In this document: positions 7,803 through 16,431 of the stretch, in pieces
Position numbering within the stretch: the stretch's first letter is position 1
Layout: the number at the start of each line of letters is the position of its first letter
Source: Halothermothrix orenii H 168
Lineage (GTDB): Bacteria; Bacillota; Halanaerobiia; Halanaerobiales; Halothermotrichaceae
NCBI RefSeq assembly: GCF_000020485.1
Contig: NC_011899.1
Location: forward strand, 1,706,501 to 1,770,500
DNA: 64,000 bases
Reading direction: 5' to 3'
The notes under the pieces: generated by a model
Database searches by the model: none
What the model was told of the DNA's origin: nothing
What the model saw: only the letters and a program-made list of their open reading frames with translations
Program-made: the position numbers and the translations under genes

Positions 7803-9062
7803 TTAACTGAACTTTCTTTTAAACAGATATCTGTAAACCGGTGAATCTTCTTCATTCTTAATATATGTTCTTTCTTTATTCTTATTCCAGTTACTATTCT
7901 CATATTCTGACAGGACATTCCGGTAAACCCTGGCCGTTTTACCGGCAATTTTCTTCCAACTATATTCTTCCTCAACCATCTTATAACCATTTCTGGCAAG
8001 CTTCTTTGCCCTGTTTTTTTCTTTAAGTAAGTCTATTACTTCTCTGGCCAGGTGGTGTGGATCATTAACATTAACCTTAACTCCATTCTGGTTATGGGTG
8101 ACAAATTCACTGAGGCCTCCGGTATTACTGACAACTACAGGTGTTTTTGTAGCCATAGCTTCAAGGGCCACAATCCCAAAGGGTTCATAAAGGCTTGGAA
8201 ATACAGCAATATCTGCTGCCTGATAAAGTTTATTTCTGACTTCATCACTGACAAACCCGGTAAAATATATTCTGTCACTTACCCCTATATGGGCAGCAAG
8301 AGATTTTAAATGTTCCAGATTGGGACCCTTCCCGGCAATAATAAATTTTGTCTCCGGCCGTTCCTTCAATATTTCAGGTATAGACCTGATTAAAACCTGA
8401 ACTCCTTTTTCCCTGACCATTCTACCAACATAAAAAACAATATCCTCACTGGGGTCAGCATACTTTTGTCTGAATTCGGGGGTACATCTGGCTTTATATT
8501 TTTCCGGGTCTACCCCATTTTCAATCTTGATAACCTTATCAGAAGGAAGCTGGAAGAGGTTTTTAACTTCCTGATTCATATAATCACTACAGACTATAAC
8601 CCTCCAGGCCTCGAAACATGAATACCACTCAAGATCATTAATATACCTCTGCATGTCATTGTAAATACCGTGGTTGCGTCCATATTCAGTAGCATGAATG
8701 GTATATACCAGCGGTTTTTTAAGGGCATGTTTCATAACCTTACTACTCCAGAAAACTAGCCAGTCATGGCCATGAATGATGTCTATCCCCCCGGGCATAA
8801 GACCAAAAGCCTTTTCCAGAATCTGAAAATTCAACTGCAAAATATAGTCGACAAAATTGTTGGCATTAACCTGAACCGGGGCTGTCCTGAGGACTCTAAC
8901 ACCATTTATTTCTTCTTTTTCAGAGGTGTCACTACTACCCTGGGTTATAACATAGACCTGATGTCCCTGCTCAACAAGGGCTTCACTTAAATCCTGAACA
9001 TGACGGGCTAAACCACCGAAACTTACCGGCGGGTATTCCCAGGAAAGCATCAGAACTTTCAC
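7803..9062 (-). CDS. GT4-family glycosyltransferase, glycogen-synthase-like
   Basis: 419 residues with the GT-B fold. The N-terminus MLSWEYPPVSFGGLARHV carries the glycogen-synthase-like glycine loop. The C-terminal Rossmann half has FYVGRMVREKGVQVLI and the E-x7-E nucleotide-sugar motif in PSLYEPFGIVALEAMA. GTG start (9060-9062) behind GGGAGGTAATTGAT. It is transcribed with the nucleotidyltransferase and lies opposite the GH57 branching enzyme; in several thermophilic anaerobes and archaea such a GT4 protein makes the linear alpha-glucan that the GH57 enzyme branches. Donor specificity (ADP-, UDP- or GDP-glucose) cannot be read from sequence. Confidence 0.85.
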   Translation of the reverse strand: MKVLMLSWEYPPVSFGGLARHVQDLSEALVEQGHQVYVITQGSSDTSEKEEINGVRVLRTAPVQVNANNFVDYILQLNFQILEKAFGLMPGGIDIIHGHDWLVFWSSKVMKHALKKPLVYTIHATEYGRNHGIYNDMQRYINDLEWYSCFEAWRVIVCSDYMNQEVKNLFQLPSDKVIKIENGVDPEKYKARCTPEFRQKYADPSEDIVFYVGRMVREKGVQVLIRSIPEILKERPETKFIIAGKGPNLEHLKSLAAHIGVSDRIYFTGFVSDEVRNKLYQAADIAVFPSLYEPFGIVALEAMATKTPVVVSNTGGLSEFVTHNQNGVKVNVNDPHHLAREVIDLLKEKNRAKKLARNGYKMVEEEYSWKKIAGKTARVYRNVLSEYENSNWNKNKERTYIKNEEDSPVYRYLFKRKFS

Positions 9063-9240
9063 ATCAATTACCTCCCATTATTAACATTACGATTCTTAAT
9101 ATTTCCAAAGAGGTCTATTTTATTCAATTCCCGGCGCATAATTAAAGGACAGTTAGTGCATAAATAAAGACCGGAACAAACATATTAATAATAAATGCAC
9201 CCAAAAAAGGAACTGAACTTTAAGAAATGGAGGAATAAAG

Positions 9241-10869
9241 TTGTCTAAAGGATTTTTAGCTCTAATTTTACACGCCCATTTACCTTTTGTTCGCCATACT
9301 GATGGTGAAGGAAAACTTGCTGAAGACTGGTTATATGAAGCTATAACAGAAACTTATATACCCCTTTTAAATATAATGGAAAGGCTTCATAAAAAAGGGG
9401 TTAATTTTCGTTTAACCCTGAATATTAGCCCCTCACTGGCTTCTATGCTGGATGATGAACTCTTACAGAAGCGCTACCTCAACCACCTCGAAAACCTGAT
9501 AGAACTGAGCGAAAAGGAAATAGAAAGAAACAGTAACACACCCCGGGTTAAAAAACTGGCTGAAATGTATAATTACCTTTTCAAAGAGGCCCGGTATGTT
9601 TTTCATGAAAAATATAAAAATAATATTTTAAAAGGTTTTAAAAAGTTTCAAGAGCTAAACAGGCTGGAAATAATTACTTCAGCAGCAACCCATGGTTACC
9701 TGCCTTTGATTTTAACCGAAAAAGCCGTCAATGCCCAGGTGGCAACAGGTATAAATACCTATGAGCGTATTTTTGGACAAAAACCAAAGGGGTTCTGGTT
9801 GCCGGAATGTGCCTTCAAACCTGGAATTGATGCCATACTGGCCGATAAAGGTATAAGGTATTTTATTAGTTCTACCCATGGCATCCTTTATGCAACACCA
9901 AGACCCCGTTATGGGGTATATTCACCTGTTTATACACCAAATGGAGTTGCTGCCTTTGGTAGAGATGTAGAAACCTCAAAACAGGTCTGGAGTGCCAACG
10001 AAGGTTACCCCGGTGACTTCGACTACCGGGAATTTTACCGGGATATCGGTTTTGACCTTGATTATGATTACATAAAAAAATACCTCCCTGATGGTATCAG
10101 GAAACATGTCGGAATTAAATACCATAGAATAACGGGCAAAAGTGATTATAAAGAGCTTTATGACCCCGACAGGGCCCGTGAAAAAGCAGCAGAACATGCC
10201 GCCAACTTTATATTTAATCGCCAGCACCAGATTAAATACCTGAGTCAGGTTATGGATAGAAAACCTGTAGTTGTGGCCCCCTATGATGCTGAATTGTTTG
10301 GACACTGGTGGTTTGAGGGGCCACAGTGGCTTGAATTCCTTTTAGAAAAAATACACTATGATCAGGAGGATTTTACAACAATTACTCCCTCTGAATACCT
10401 TGATTTATACCCCCGCAACCAGGTCGCCATGCCCGCTGAATCAAGCTGGGGTTATAAAGGATATCATGAAGTCTGGCTCAATGGCAGTAATGACTGGGTT
10501 TACCGCCATTTACACGAGGCTGAATTAAAAATGATCACCCTTGCCGATAAATATAACCACTTAGAAGATAAAGATAATATATTTTACCGGGCCCTGAACC
10601 AGATGGCCAGAGAACTCCTTCTGGCCCAGAGCAGTGACTGGGCCTTTATTATAAAGACCAATACCATGGTCGAATATGCAATTATGAGAACAAAAAAACA
10701 CCTTTTTAATTTCAGGAAACTCTCAAACCAGGTAGAAGGTAAAAATCTTGATAAAGATTTTCTCAGTAACCTGGAAAAAAGTAACAATATTTTTCCCGAA
10801 ATTGATTTCAAAATATATAACCAGAATATTAATAAAGGATGGGATCTAAAGGAGGGTATTTCAGGATGA
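9241..10869 (+). CDS. GH57 1,4-alpha-glucan branching enzyme-like protein
   Basis: 542 residues. The N-terminus FLALILHAHLPFVRH is the GH57 signature (HxH metal/substrate motif). The nucleophile region is GFWLPECAF and the acid/base region is PYDAELFGHWWFEGP, both of the GH57 branching-enzyme subgroup, followed by SWGYKGYHEVWLNGSNDW and a helical C-terminal domain. It introduces alpha-1,6 branches into storage glucan in the cytoplasm (no signal peptide). TTG start, with GGAGGA at 9229-9234 six bases upstream; the frame has no better start. The DUF4912 gene follows with overlap or close spacing. Confidence 0.9.
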   Translation: MSKGFLALILHAHLPFVRHTDGEGKLAEDWLYEAITETYIPLLNIMERLHKKGVNFRLTLNISPSLASMLDDELLQKRYLNHLENLIELSEKEIERNSNTPRVKKLAEMYNYLFKEARYVFHEKYKNNILKGFKKFQELNRLEIITSAATHGYLPLILTEKAVNAQVATGINTYERIFGQKPKGFWLPECAFKPGIDAILADKGIRYFISSTHGILYATPRPRYGVYSPVYTPNGVAAFGRDVETSKQVWSANEGYPGDFDYREFYRDIGFDLDYDYIKKYLPDGIRKHVGIKYHRITGKSDYKELYDPDRAREKAAEHAANFIFNRQHQIKYLSQVMDRKPVVVAPYDAELFGHWWFEGPQWLEFLLEKIHYDQEDFTTITPSEYLDLYPRNQVAMPAESSWGYKGYHEVWLNGSNDWVYRHLHEAELKMITLADKYNHLEDKDNIFYRALNQMARELLLAQSSDWAFIIKTNTMVEYAIMRTKKHLFNFRKLSNQVEGKNLDKDFLSNLEKSNNIFPEIDFKIYNQNINKGWDLKEGISG

Positions 10870-10925
10870 TTAAAAATACTAATATTTTTTTATCTGAAGG
10901 GAAACTTAGAGAAAGGAGGTTTAGA

Positions 10926-11621
10926 ATGATGGATATATACCTTAATATTTTAATAATTTTATTCGCACTTATAGCCTTTTTTATATATTATCTCCTCACT
11001 ACAGAGAATAAGAACCGGAGGAAGCAAAGGATCATTAAAAGTCAAAATGAGTTAGAAGTTGCGGATGAACTTAACCCTAAAAGTTCTTTTACAGGAAACT
11101 CCTCTGATAGCAAGAATAAGATCAATACAAGCAATAACAATCGCTACAATTTACCCTCCAGCTATAATAAGACCTTTATTAGACTTTTTTCACGGGATCC
11201 GGACTGGCTTTACACTTACTGGGAGGTAAGTAATGATGAATATTACAATAATCAACCTCTGCTCAGGATTTATAATAAGCATAACGGTGATTATAAGGAT
11301 ATTGAAATAAGCCATGATACCCAGGACTGGTATATTTCCAACATTGAACCAGAAAACACCTATCAGGTCGTCATCGGATACCAGAATAATGGTACCTTCT
11401 TCCCTCTGGCTGAATCAAATACAGTTACTACTCCTCCCAATCAACCTTCATCAATTATTGATGAAGAATGGATGTTAATTGAAGAACTCGATAGTTATAG
11501 TTACCGGGTAAATGTTGGTTCAATATCTTTTGTCAAAGGTTTTGAGAAAAAGAAAATCGAAAAAGAACTGGAAGCAGATTCATATACCATCTATGAGGAA
11601 AACAGGAACAAACCCCATTAA
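10926..11621 (+). CDS. DUF4912 domain protein, N-terminally membrane-anchored
   Basis: About 231 residues from ATG 10926, which has an excellent ribosome site (AAAGGAGGT, 10912-10920). A second candidate, ATG 10866, overlaps the branching-enzyme stop as ATGA and would add 20 residues. A single hydrophobic segment lies just after the start, then a low-complexity Ser/Asn linker, then the DUF4912 domain (FIRLFSRDPDWLYTYWEVS), a family with the conserved DP-W-YWE pattern of unknown function. Its tight link to the branching enzyme suggests a role with glucan or the cell envelope; that is inference only. Confidence 0.75.
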   Translation: MMDIYLNILIILFALIAFFIYYLLTTENKNRRKQRIIKSQNELEVADELNPKSSFTGNSSDSKNKINTSNNNRYNLPSSYNKTFIRLFSRDPDWLYTYWEVSNDEYYNNQPLLRIYNKHNGDYKDIEISHDTQDWYISNIEPENTYQVVIGYQNNGTFFPLAESNTVTTPPNQPSSIIDEEWMLIEELDSYSYRVNVGSISFVKGFEKKKIEKELEADSYTIYEENRNKPH

Positions 11622-11623
11622 AA

Positions 11624-11650
11624 AAGTCCGGCAGTATTGCTGCCGGACTT
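11624..11650. terminator. bidirectional terminator
   Basis: Perfect stem AAGTCCGGCAG / CTGCCGGACTT with a five-base loop (TATTG), A-run before and AT-rich after. It sits between the convergent DUF4912 gene and the minus-strand carbohydrate-binding gene. Confidence 0.9.
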
Positions 11651-11693
11651 AATTTTAACTGTTAAATTATTAATTTTTAATTATTAAATTATT

Positions 11694-12011
11694 TTAATAA
11701 AGGCTCCCGTTATGAACCTCAAAACTCCAGTTTCTACCATTGTTATTATCCCAGTTTCCTGCATTATCCCGAAAACAGAAGATAAATCTCTTATCAGTTT
11801 CTACATCAATATTTGTCTGAAATTGGTCCCTTACTTTACTCATTTTTATATCTTTAACTTCATCCCAGTGTTTATCAGTTCCAAATCCGTAATGTAGATA
11901 TACCTCCTCTGCCCCGGATCTGGCCAGAAGGCCATTATACCTGACCTGAACAGTCTCGCCTGCTGTCATTGGTGTAGGGTTTACCTCAATCCCCTGATCA
12001 TTATGGCTCAA
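11694..12011 (-). CDS. stand-alone starch-binding module (CBM25/53-like)
   Basis: 105 residues and nothing but one beta-sandwich module. It has VNPTPMTAGETVQVRYNGLL at the start, EEVYLHYGFG with the aromatic binding platform, and RFIFCFRDNAGNWDNNNG, the W-DNN-G pattern of CBM25/53 starch-binding domains. No signal peptide and no catalytic domain, so it probably binds intracellular alpha-glucan. TTG start behind GGAGGTTTTATTTT. It follows the glucodextranase-C-like gene by 26 bases on the same strand. Confidence 0.85.
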   Translation of the reverse strand: MSHNDQGIEVNPTPMTAGETVQVRYNGLLARSGAEEVYLHYGFGTDKHWDEVKDIKMSKVRDQFQTNIDVETDKRFIFCFRDNAGNWDNNNGRNWSFEVHNGSLY

Positions 12012-12037
12012 AAAATAAAACCTCCTTTTTTAGTATT

Positions 12038-12979
12038 CTACACCTTATTATGTTTAGAAAAATACTTTTTATTCAGGGTTACACCGGTGTATATTATTAG
12101 TAGAAATACTAAATAGATTAAATATTTTTTGTAACCACTGATCCAGGAGATAGATTTACCGCCTATCTTCAGGGGATATATAACTGGAAAATCATTATTA
12201 AAGTTACCCAGTACTTCCTCCTGCTTCATTCCTTCGGGTAAAATAACATCTATAACCCTCGGGGCATAATCAAGTTTTCCAGAGGAGTTCAAAGAAAAGC
12301 GCCACGAGGCAGTATTAGAAACAACCTCTCTAAAATGACCGGGACCGAAAGGATCAAACCCACCGATTAAAATATATAAATAAGCTTTATCCAGAGGTCC
12401 GACTATGTCCCTCTTAATTTTAAGGGTTATGGTATTTCCAGTTACCGTCAGGCTGGAGTCATTGACATCCCAGGGGTTCTTCTCTAACTGCTGAAGTGAA
12501 AGAATTTCCGCCTGCAACTCTTTACGCTTATCCCGATCAGATGGGTTAAAAGCCCTGACCCAGAAGCCACTTATTTTAAGGAAAACATCCCAGGGATAAT
12601 CCGGACAAAGCTCTACATTGGCCCCGGGTTCAAACAGTTTTACATCGCCACCTTGCTGATTATCAATATATAATTCAATCAATGGTAAAGAAAAACCATT
12701 TTCACTCTGCCAGGGATTGGTTATTTTAGAAAACTTGAAATCAAAGAAGTAGTAATCACCCTTTTCTGTGATACGGAAACGGGTTATATCAAATAAACCC
12801 TCAAAGGGATGAAAATCCCCGTTGGTAGGATACCGGTAATTGCCGGGACCATAATCGTCACCGGCCGGGTCTGTTATCTCATATAGAAGTACATCTTCAC
12901 TCTGAACCTTTTCAATTGAAAAAACGATCAGAGTTAATATAAGAAGCGAGATAACAATAATATTTATATGTTTTTTCAT
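12038..12979 (-). CDS. membrane-anchored glucodextranase C-terminal-like (DOMON-type) carbohydrate-binding protein
   Basis: 313 residues. It starts with a signal peptide (hydrophobic residues about 7-24), then the C-terminal binding module of glucodextranases (Glucodextran_C type): ITDPAGDDYGPGNYRYPT, PFEGLFDITRFRI, WQSENGFSLPLIELYID. A C-terminal hydrophobic helix (about 285-303) and a basic tail anchor it. This module is usually attached to extracellular amylases and pullulanases; here it stands alone. It probably displays a glucan-binding surface outside the membrane for the maltodextrin uptake system. Function is inference, domain call fairly sure. Confidence 0.78.
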   Translation of the reverse strand: MKKHINIIVISLLILTLIVFSIEKVQSEDVLLYEITDPAGDDYGPGNYRYPTNGDFHPFEGLFDITRFRITEKGDYYFFDFKFSKITNPWQSENGFSLPLIELYIDNQQGGDVKLFEPGANVELCPDYPWDVFLKISGFWVRAFNPSDRDKRKELQAEILSLQQLEKNPWDVNDSSLTVTGNTITLKIKRDIVGPLDKAYLYILIGGFDPFGPGHFREVVSNTASWRFSLNSSGKLDYAPRVIDVILPEGMKQEEVLGNFNNDFPVIYPLKIGGKSISWISGYKKYLIYLVFLLIIYTGVTLNKKYFSKHNKV

Positions 12980-12994
12980 AATATAACCCCCAGG

Positions 12995-13921
12995 TTAACT
13001 GGATGGGCGGTTTTTGTCCACTTTTTTAATAAAATCCCGGGCTGCATTGTAACCAATACTTTTCATCCTGAGGTTCATGGCCGCTACTTCCAGAACCATA
13101 GCCAGATTTCTCCCTGGCTTCACAGGAATTGTTAGTTCCGGTATTTCTATTCCCATTATTTCAGCATAGTTTTCATCAAGCCCAAGACGGTCATATTCCT
13201 TGTTATCATCCCAGATTTCAAGGTTAACAACCAGATTAATAGGAGAAGAATCCTTAACCGCCCCTGCCCCAAATAGTGATTTTACATTAATAATACCTAT
13301 GCCTCTCATTTCTAAAAAATACCTGGAAACTTCAGGAGCCATACCTACCAATTTACTTTCACCAATCTTCTTAACTTTTATAATATCATCAGCTACCAGC
13401 CTGTGGCCTCTTTTTACCAGCTGGATGGCTGTTTCACTCTTACCGATACCGCTCTTTCCCTTAATTAAAACCCCCAGTCCATAAATATCCACCAGGACCC
13501 CGGAAATAGCTTCCTCCGGGGCCAGTATTTCCTCAAGAAATGTGGTAAGCTGACTCGAAAACCTTGTAGTTGAAACCGGAGTCCGTAACAGGGGAACCGA
13601 CTCTTTTTCTGCTTCCTCAATAAGAAACCGGGGAGCCGGGAGATTCCTGGTCACAATTATACAACAGGGATTATATTCTATAAGTTTTTTTATCCTTGTT
13701 TCCATAACCCCACTGTCAAGTTCATTAAGAAAGGTCATCTCGGTTCGGCCCAATATCTGGACCCTCTCCGGTGAAAAATACTTCCAGAATCCGGCCAGTT
13801 CTATCCCGGGACGCTTGATATCACTGACAGTAATATGATTACTTTTTCCCCCTTCACCAGCCAGAACTTCCAGGGAAAACCTTTTAATTATATCCTCAAC
13901 AACTATTTTTGCGGTCTTCAT
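12995..13921 (-). CDS. hprK: HPr kinase/phosphorylase
   Basis: 308 residues, the usual length. The N-terminal domain is followed by the kinase domain with Walker A GKSGIGKSE (about 155-163), the RGHRLVADD loop containing the catalytic Asp, the family signature MRGIGIINV and the C-terminal PVKPGRN. It phosphorylates or dephosphorylates Ser46 of HPr and so controls carbon catabolite repression. One deviation: the residue before GVLVDIYG is Ser (AISGVLVD), whereas Bacillus-type enzymes have His. The ROK glucokinase gene lies immediately upstream with a 4-base overlap. HPr itself is not in the window. Confidence 0.95.
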   Translation of the reverse strand: MKTAKIVVEDIIKRFSLEVLAGEGGKSNHITVSDIKRPGIELAGFWKYFSPERVQILGRTEMTFLNELDSGVMETRIKKLIEYNPCCIIVTRNLPAPRFLIEEAEKESVPLLRTPVSTTRFSSQLTTFLEEILAPEEAISGVLVDIYGLGVLIKGKSGIGKSETAIQLVKRGHRLVADDIIKVKKIGESKLVGMAPEVSRYFLEMRGIGIINVKSLFGAGAVKDSSPINLVVNLEIWDDNKEYDRLGLDENYAEIMGIEIPELTIPVKPGRNLAMVLEVAAMNLRMKSIGYNAARDFIKKVDKNRPSS

Positions 13922-14886
13922 TCTAATAACCTGTCCCCCATGGCTACTGCAACTGCCCCGATTACTCCAGTATCATTGCCCAGCTCAGCCTGGCGTATCT
14001 CAACTGAATTAAAGGCTGATTCTAAAGCATGATCTTTTAAGCTTTTTTTCATTGGTTCCATTATTAAATCACCAGCATTCATGACACCACCACCCAGAAT
14101 TATCATTTCCGGGTTAAAAATATTTAAAAGGTTGGCAAGTCCAATCCCCAGATAATAACCGGCCTTATCCCATATTTTCCTGGCTACTTCATCTCCCTGC
14201 CTGGCAGCTCTGGCAATTAAACTTCCGTCAATTTTCTCGGGATCTCCTCCTGATAATTCCATTAACAGGGTAGCTTTATTTTCTTTTACAGCCTCCCGGC
14301 CCATTTTATTAATGGCAGTCCCGGAAGCAACGGCCTCAAAACAACCCCTGTTACCACAACCACAGACAGGTCCACCTGGCTCTATAACCATATGTCCAAC
14401 CTCACCGGCTCCATCATTGATACCATGGAAAATTTTCTTATTAATAATAATTCCGCCTCCGATACCGGTACTGACAGTAATATATATTAAGTTGTCAACA
14501 TCCTGGCCGGCCCCAAACCATTTTTCTCCGAGGGCCGCTGCATTGGCGTCATTTTCCAGGATTACCGGAATACCTGTTTCCTCCTCAAGGATATCTTTAA
14601 TATGTACATTCCTCCATCCCAGATTAGGGGCCAGGTATATAATACCCTCCTGTGTATTTAAGGGCCCGGGGCTTCCGACACCCAGAGTAATGACATCTTC
14701 CCTTGATAGTCCTTTCTCCTGAAGAACAGCATCTATTGATGACACAATATTTTGTATTACCTTTTCTTCCCCTTTACGGGCTTCTGTCGGTAGCTTCTTT
14801 TTCGCAACAATCTTTCCTCTGGCATCAGCCAGAGCAGTTAGTATTTTGGTACCTCCTAAATCAACACCTACATAGTATTCTTTCAT
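13918..14886 (-). CDS. ROK-family glucokinase
   Basis: About 322 residues. ATP-binding DLGGTKILTAL near the N-terminus, sugar/catalytic region ENDANAAALGEKWFGAG, second phosphate loop STGIGGGI, and the ROK zinc site GHMVIEPGGPVCGCGNRGCFE (Cys-x-Cys-x4-Cys plus His). It phosphorylates glucose released from maltodextrins. ATG 14889 and ATG 14886 are adjacent; the second has better spacing to GGGGAG. It overlaps hprK by four bases, linking the kinase and the catabolite sensor. Confidence 0.9.
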   Translation of the reverse strand: MKEYYVGVDLGGTKILTALADARGKIVAKKKLPTEARKGEEKVIQNIVSSIDAVLQEKGLSREDVITLGVGSPGPLNTQEGIIYLAPNLGWRNVHIKDILEEETGIPVILENDANAAALGEKWFGAGQDVDNLIYITVSTGIGGGIIINKKIFHGINDGAGEVGHMVIEPGGPVCGCGNRGCFEAVASGTAINKMGREAVKENKATLLMELSGGDPEKIDGSLIARAARQGDEVARKIWDKAGYYLGIGLANLLNIFNPEMIILGGGVMNAGDLIMEPMKKSLKDHALESAFNSVEIRQAELGNDTGVIGAVAVAMGDRLLE

Positions 14887-14904
14887 CATAACTCCCCTTC
14901 CTAT

Positions 14905-15567
14905 TTAATCATATTTTTCAAGTGTAAGTTTTGTCCCATTTATAATTATCATTCCTATAACTCCCAGTGTTAATAAAGGCAGGGCAACTCCAGTAACAAA
15001 AAATAAAGCCAGTAACAGGATAATAATGACAACCATTAAAAAAGCAAAAAATGCATTATCAAGGGCCAGTAAAAAAGACCTCTTCAGAAGTGTTAAAATC
15101 TTTTCATCCCCCTGGATTGTCAGTAAACCCCAGAAGTAAAATTGAATCATACTGAAAAATAAAATCAGGTATAACCAGAACACCGATATAATTAAGTACA
15201 GGTTACTCCCCTGTGATCTATTAAGGAAAAAAAATAAATCTACCGCCAGAACAAGATAAATAACCAGTGAAAGCAAAAAACCAAACAGACCCCGCTTAAA
15301 GTACCTGATAAAGCCAGTAAAAAAGGATTTTACTCCTACCTCTTCCCGTTTTACCAGATTATTAACCACCTGCAGGGCCGATAGCTGGAAAGGTCCTATC
15401 AAGATCAGGCTTATAATAGGCATCAAAACCCAGCCGGAAATAAAACCACTATAACCAGTAAATATTAAAATAGATGTAATAAAGAACCATATTATACCAA
15501 CTATAACCAGTTTAAAGAGGTGTTCATAAAACTTTTTAAACGATATTTTTAACGTCTGAAGTAACAT
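14905..15567 (-). CDS. DUF624 (YesL-like) integral membrane protein
   Basis: 220 residues, six predicted membrane segments, with the conserved AL..D(N)A region near 185-190 typical of DUF624/YesL proteins, which often sit beside carbohydrate transporter genes. It ends 18 bases before the ROK kinase start, so the two are probably co-transcribed. Function unknown. ATG preceded by AGGAAGAAA. Confidence 0.75.
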   Translation of the reverse strand: MLLQTLKISFKKFYEHLFKLVIVGIIWFFITSILIFTGYSGFISGWVLMPIISLILIGPFQLSALQVVNNLVKREEVGVKSFFTGFIRYFKRGLFGFLLSLVIYLVLAVDLFFFLNRSQGSNLYLIISVFWLYLILFFSMIQFYFWGLLTIQGDEKILTLLKRSFLLALDNAFFAFLMVVIIILLLALFFVTGVALPLLTLGVIGMIIINGTKLTLEKYD

Positions 15568-15648
15568 TTTCTTCCTCCTTGTTTTCTACTGCACCCCTGT
15601 ATATTCAGAGTTATTATACCATGGTCAAAAGTAATATGTAAAGACAGA

Positions 15649-16431
15649 CTAATTTATTTCACACATTTCACGATAACCGAGCAGGGCTGCTCCATAAGCC
15701 CCCATGAGTTGAGGGTAATGGGGGATATTAAGGGACACCTCGAGTTCTTTTTCCAGTAATTGACGAACTCCTTTATTTAGAGATACCCCACCACTGAGGG
15801 TTACTTCTTCCTTTATTCCTACCTGACGGGCCATACCGGTAATCCGTTTTACAATTGCGGTATGGAGCCCCCTTAAAATATCTTCCCGCTCCACCCCATC
15901 GGCAATTAGGCTTATCACTTCCGATTCAGCAAATACGGTACAGGTACTGGATATAGGGGCAGCAGTATCAGTCTTTAATGACAGAGGACCAATCTCCTCC
16001 AGAGGCACCTCCAGGGTTTCTGCCATTACTTCCAGAAAACGACCCGTTCCGGCGGCACATTTGTCATTCATAACAAAGTCATCAACCCTACCATTGGCAT
16101 CAAGGCGAATAACCTTACTATCCTGTCCCCCGATATCTATAACCGTTCTGGTATTCGGGTACTTATGATGAACACCGAGGGCATGGGCCGTTATTTCAGT
16201 TATTTCTCTATCAGCAAAAGGTATACTCAGCCTCCCGTAACCAGTGGCTACCACCCTCTTCACCTGCTCCAGGCTATAGTCAATCTTCCTTAAGGCTTTT
16301 TTAATAACTTCCCGGGCCCGTCCCGCTGTCCTGGCCCCGGTATTCATGATCTCCCAGGACACCAAGTCTCCATCTTCTAAAATTACAGTCTTGGTAGTCC
16401 GTGACCCTATATCAAGTCCTGCTATCAGCAT
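15649..16431 (-). CDS. 2-hydroxyacyl-CoA dehydratase activator ATPase (HgdC/BadF type)
   Basis: 260 residues of the ASKHA ATPase fold: GLDIGSRTTKTVI (phosphate 1), VIDIGGQDSKVIR (phosphate 2), CAAGTGRFLEV and STCTVFAESEVISL with the two cysteines that bind the dimer-bridging [4Fe-4S] cluster, then LSGGVSLNKGV. Such activators use ATP to inject a low-potential electron into dehydratase or double-cubane-cluster proteins. ATG follows GGAGGGATAAACT. The upstream partner's stop lies within this gene (20-base overlap), so the two are translated together. Confidence 0.9.
   Translation of the reverse strand: MLIAGLDIGSRTTKTVILEDGDLVSWEIMNTGARTAGRAREVIKKALRKIDYSLEQVKRVVATGYGRLSIPFADREITEITAHALGVHHKYPNTRTVIDIGGQDSKVIRLDANGRVDDFVMNDKCAAGTGRFLEVMAETLEVPLEEIGPLSLKTDTAAPISSTCTVFAESEVISLIADGVEREDILRGLHTAIVKRITGMARQVGIKEEVTLSGGVSLNKGVRQLLEKELEVSLNIPHYPQLMGAYGAALLGYREMCEIN

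Noticed and set aside
7718-7999. 93-codon minus-strand frame overlapping the GT4 end
   Set aside because: Bridges two real genes in another frame, with no family similarity.
10839-10925. Longest start for the DUF4912 protein
   Set aside because: Lies within the branching-enzyme gene; ATG 10926 has the strongest ribosome site, although ATG 10866 with an ATGA overlap remains possible.
14312-14722. 136-codon plus-strand open frame inside the ROK kinase
   Set aside because: Antisense to a well-conserved kinase, Pro/Ser-rich composition, no ribosome site; a shadow of the real gene.
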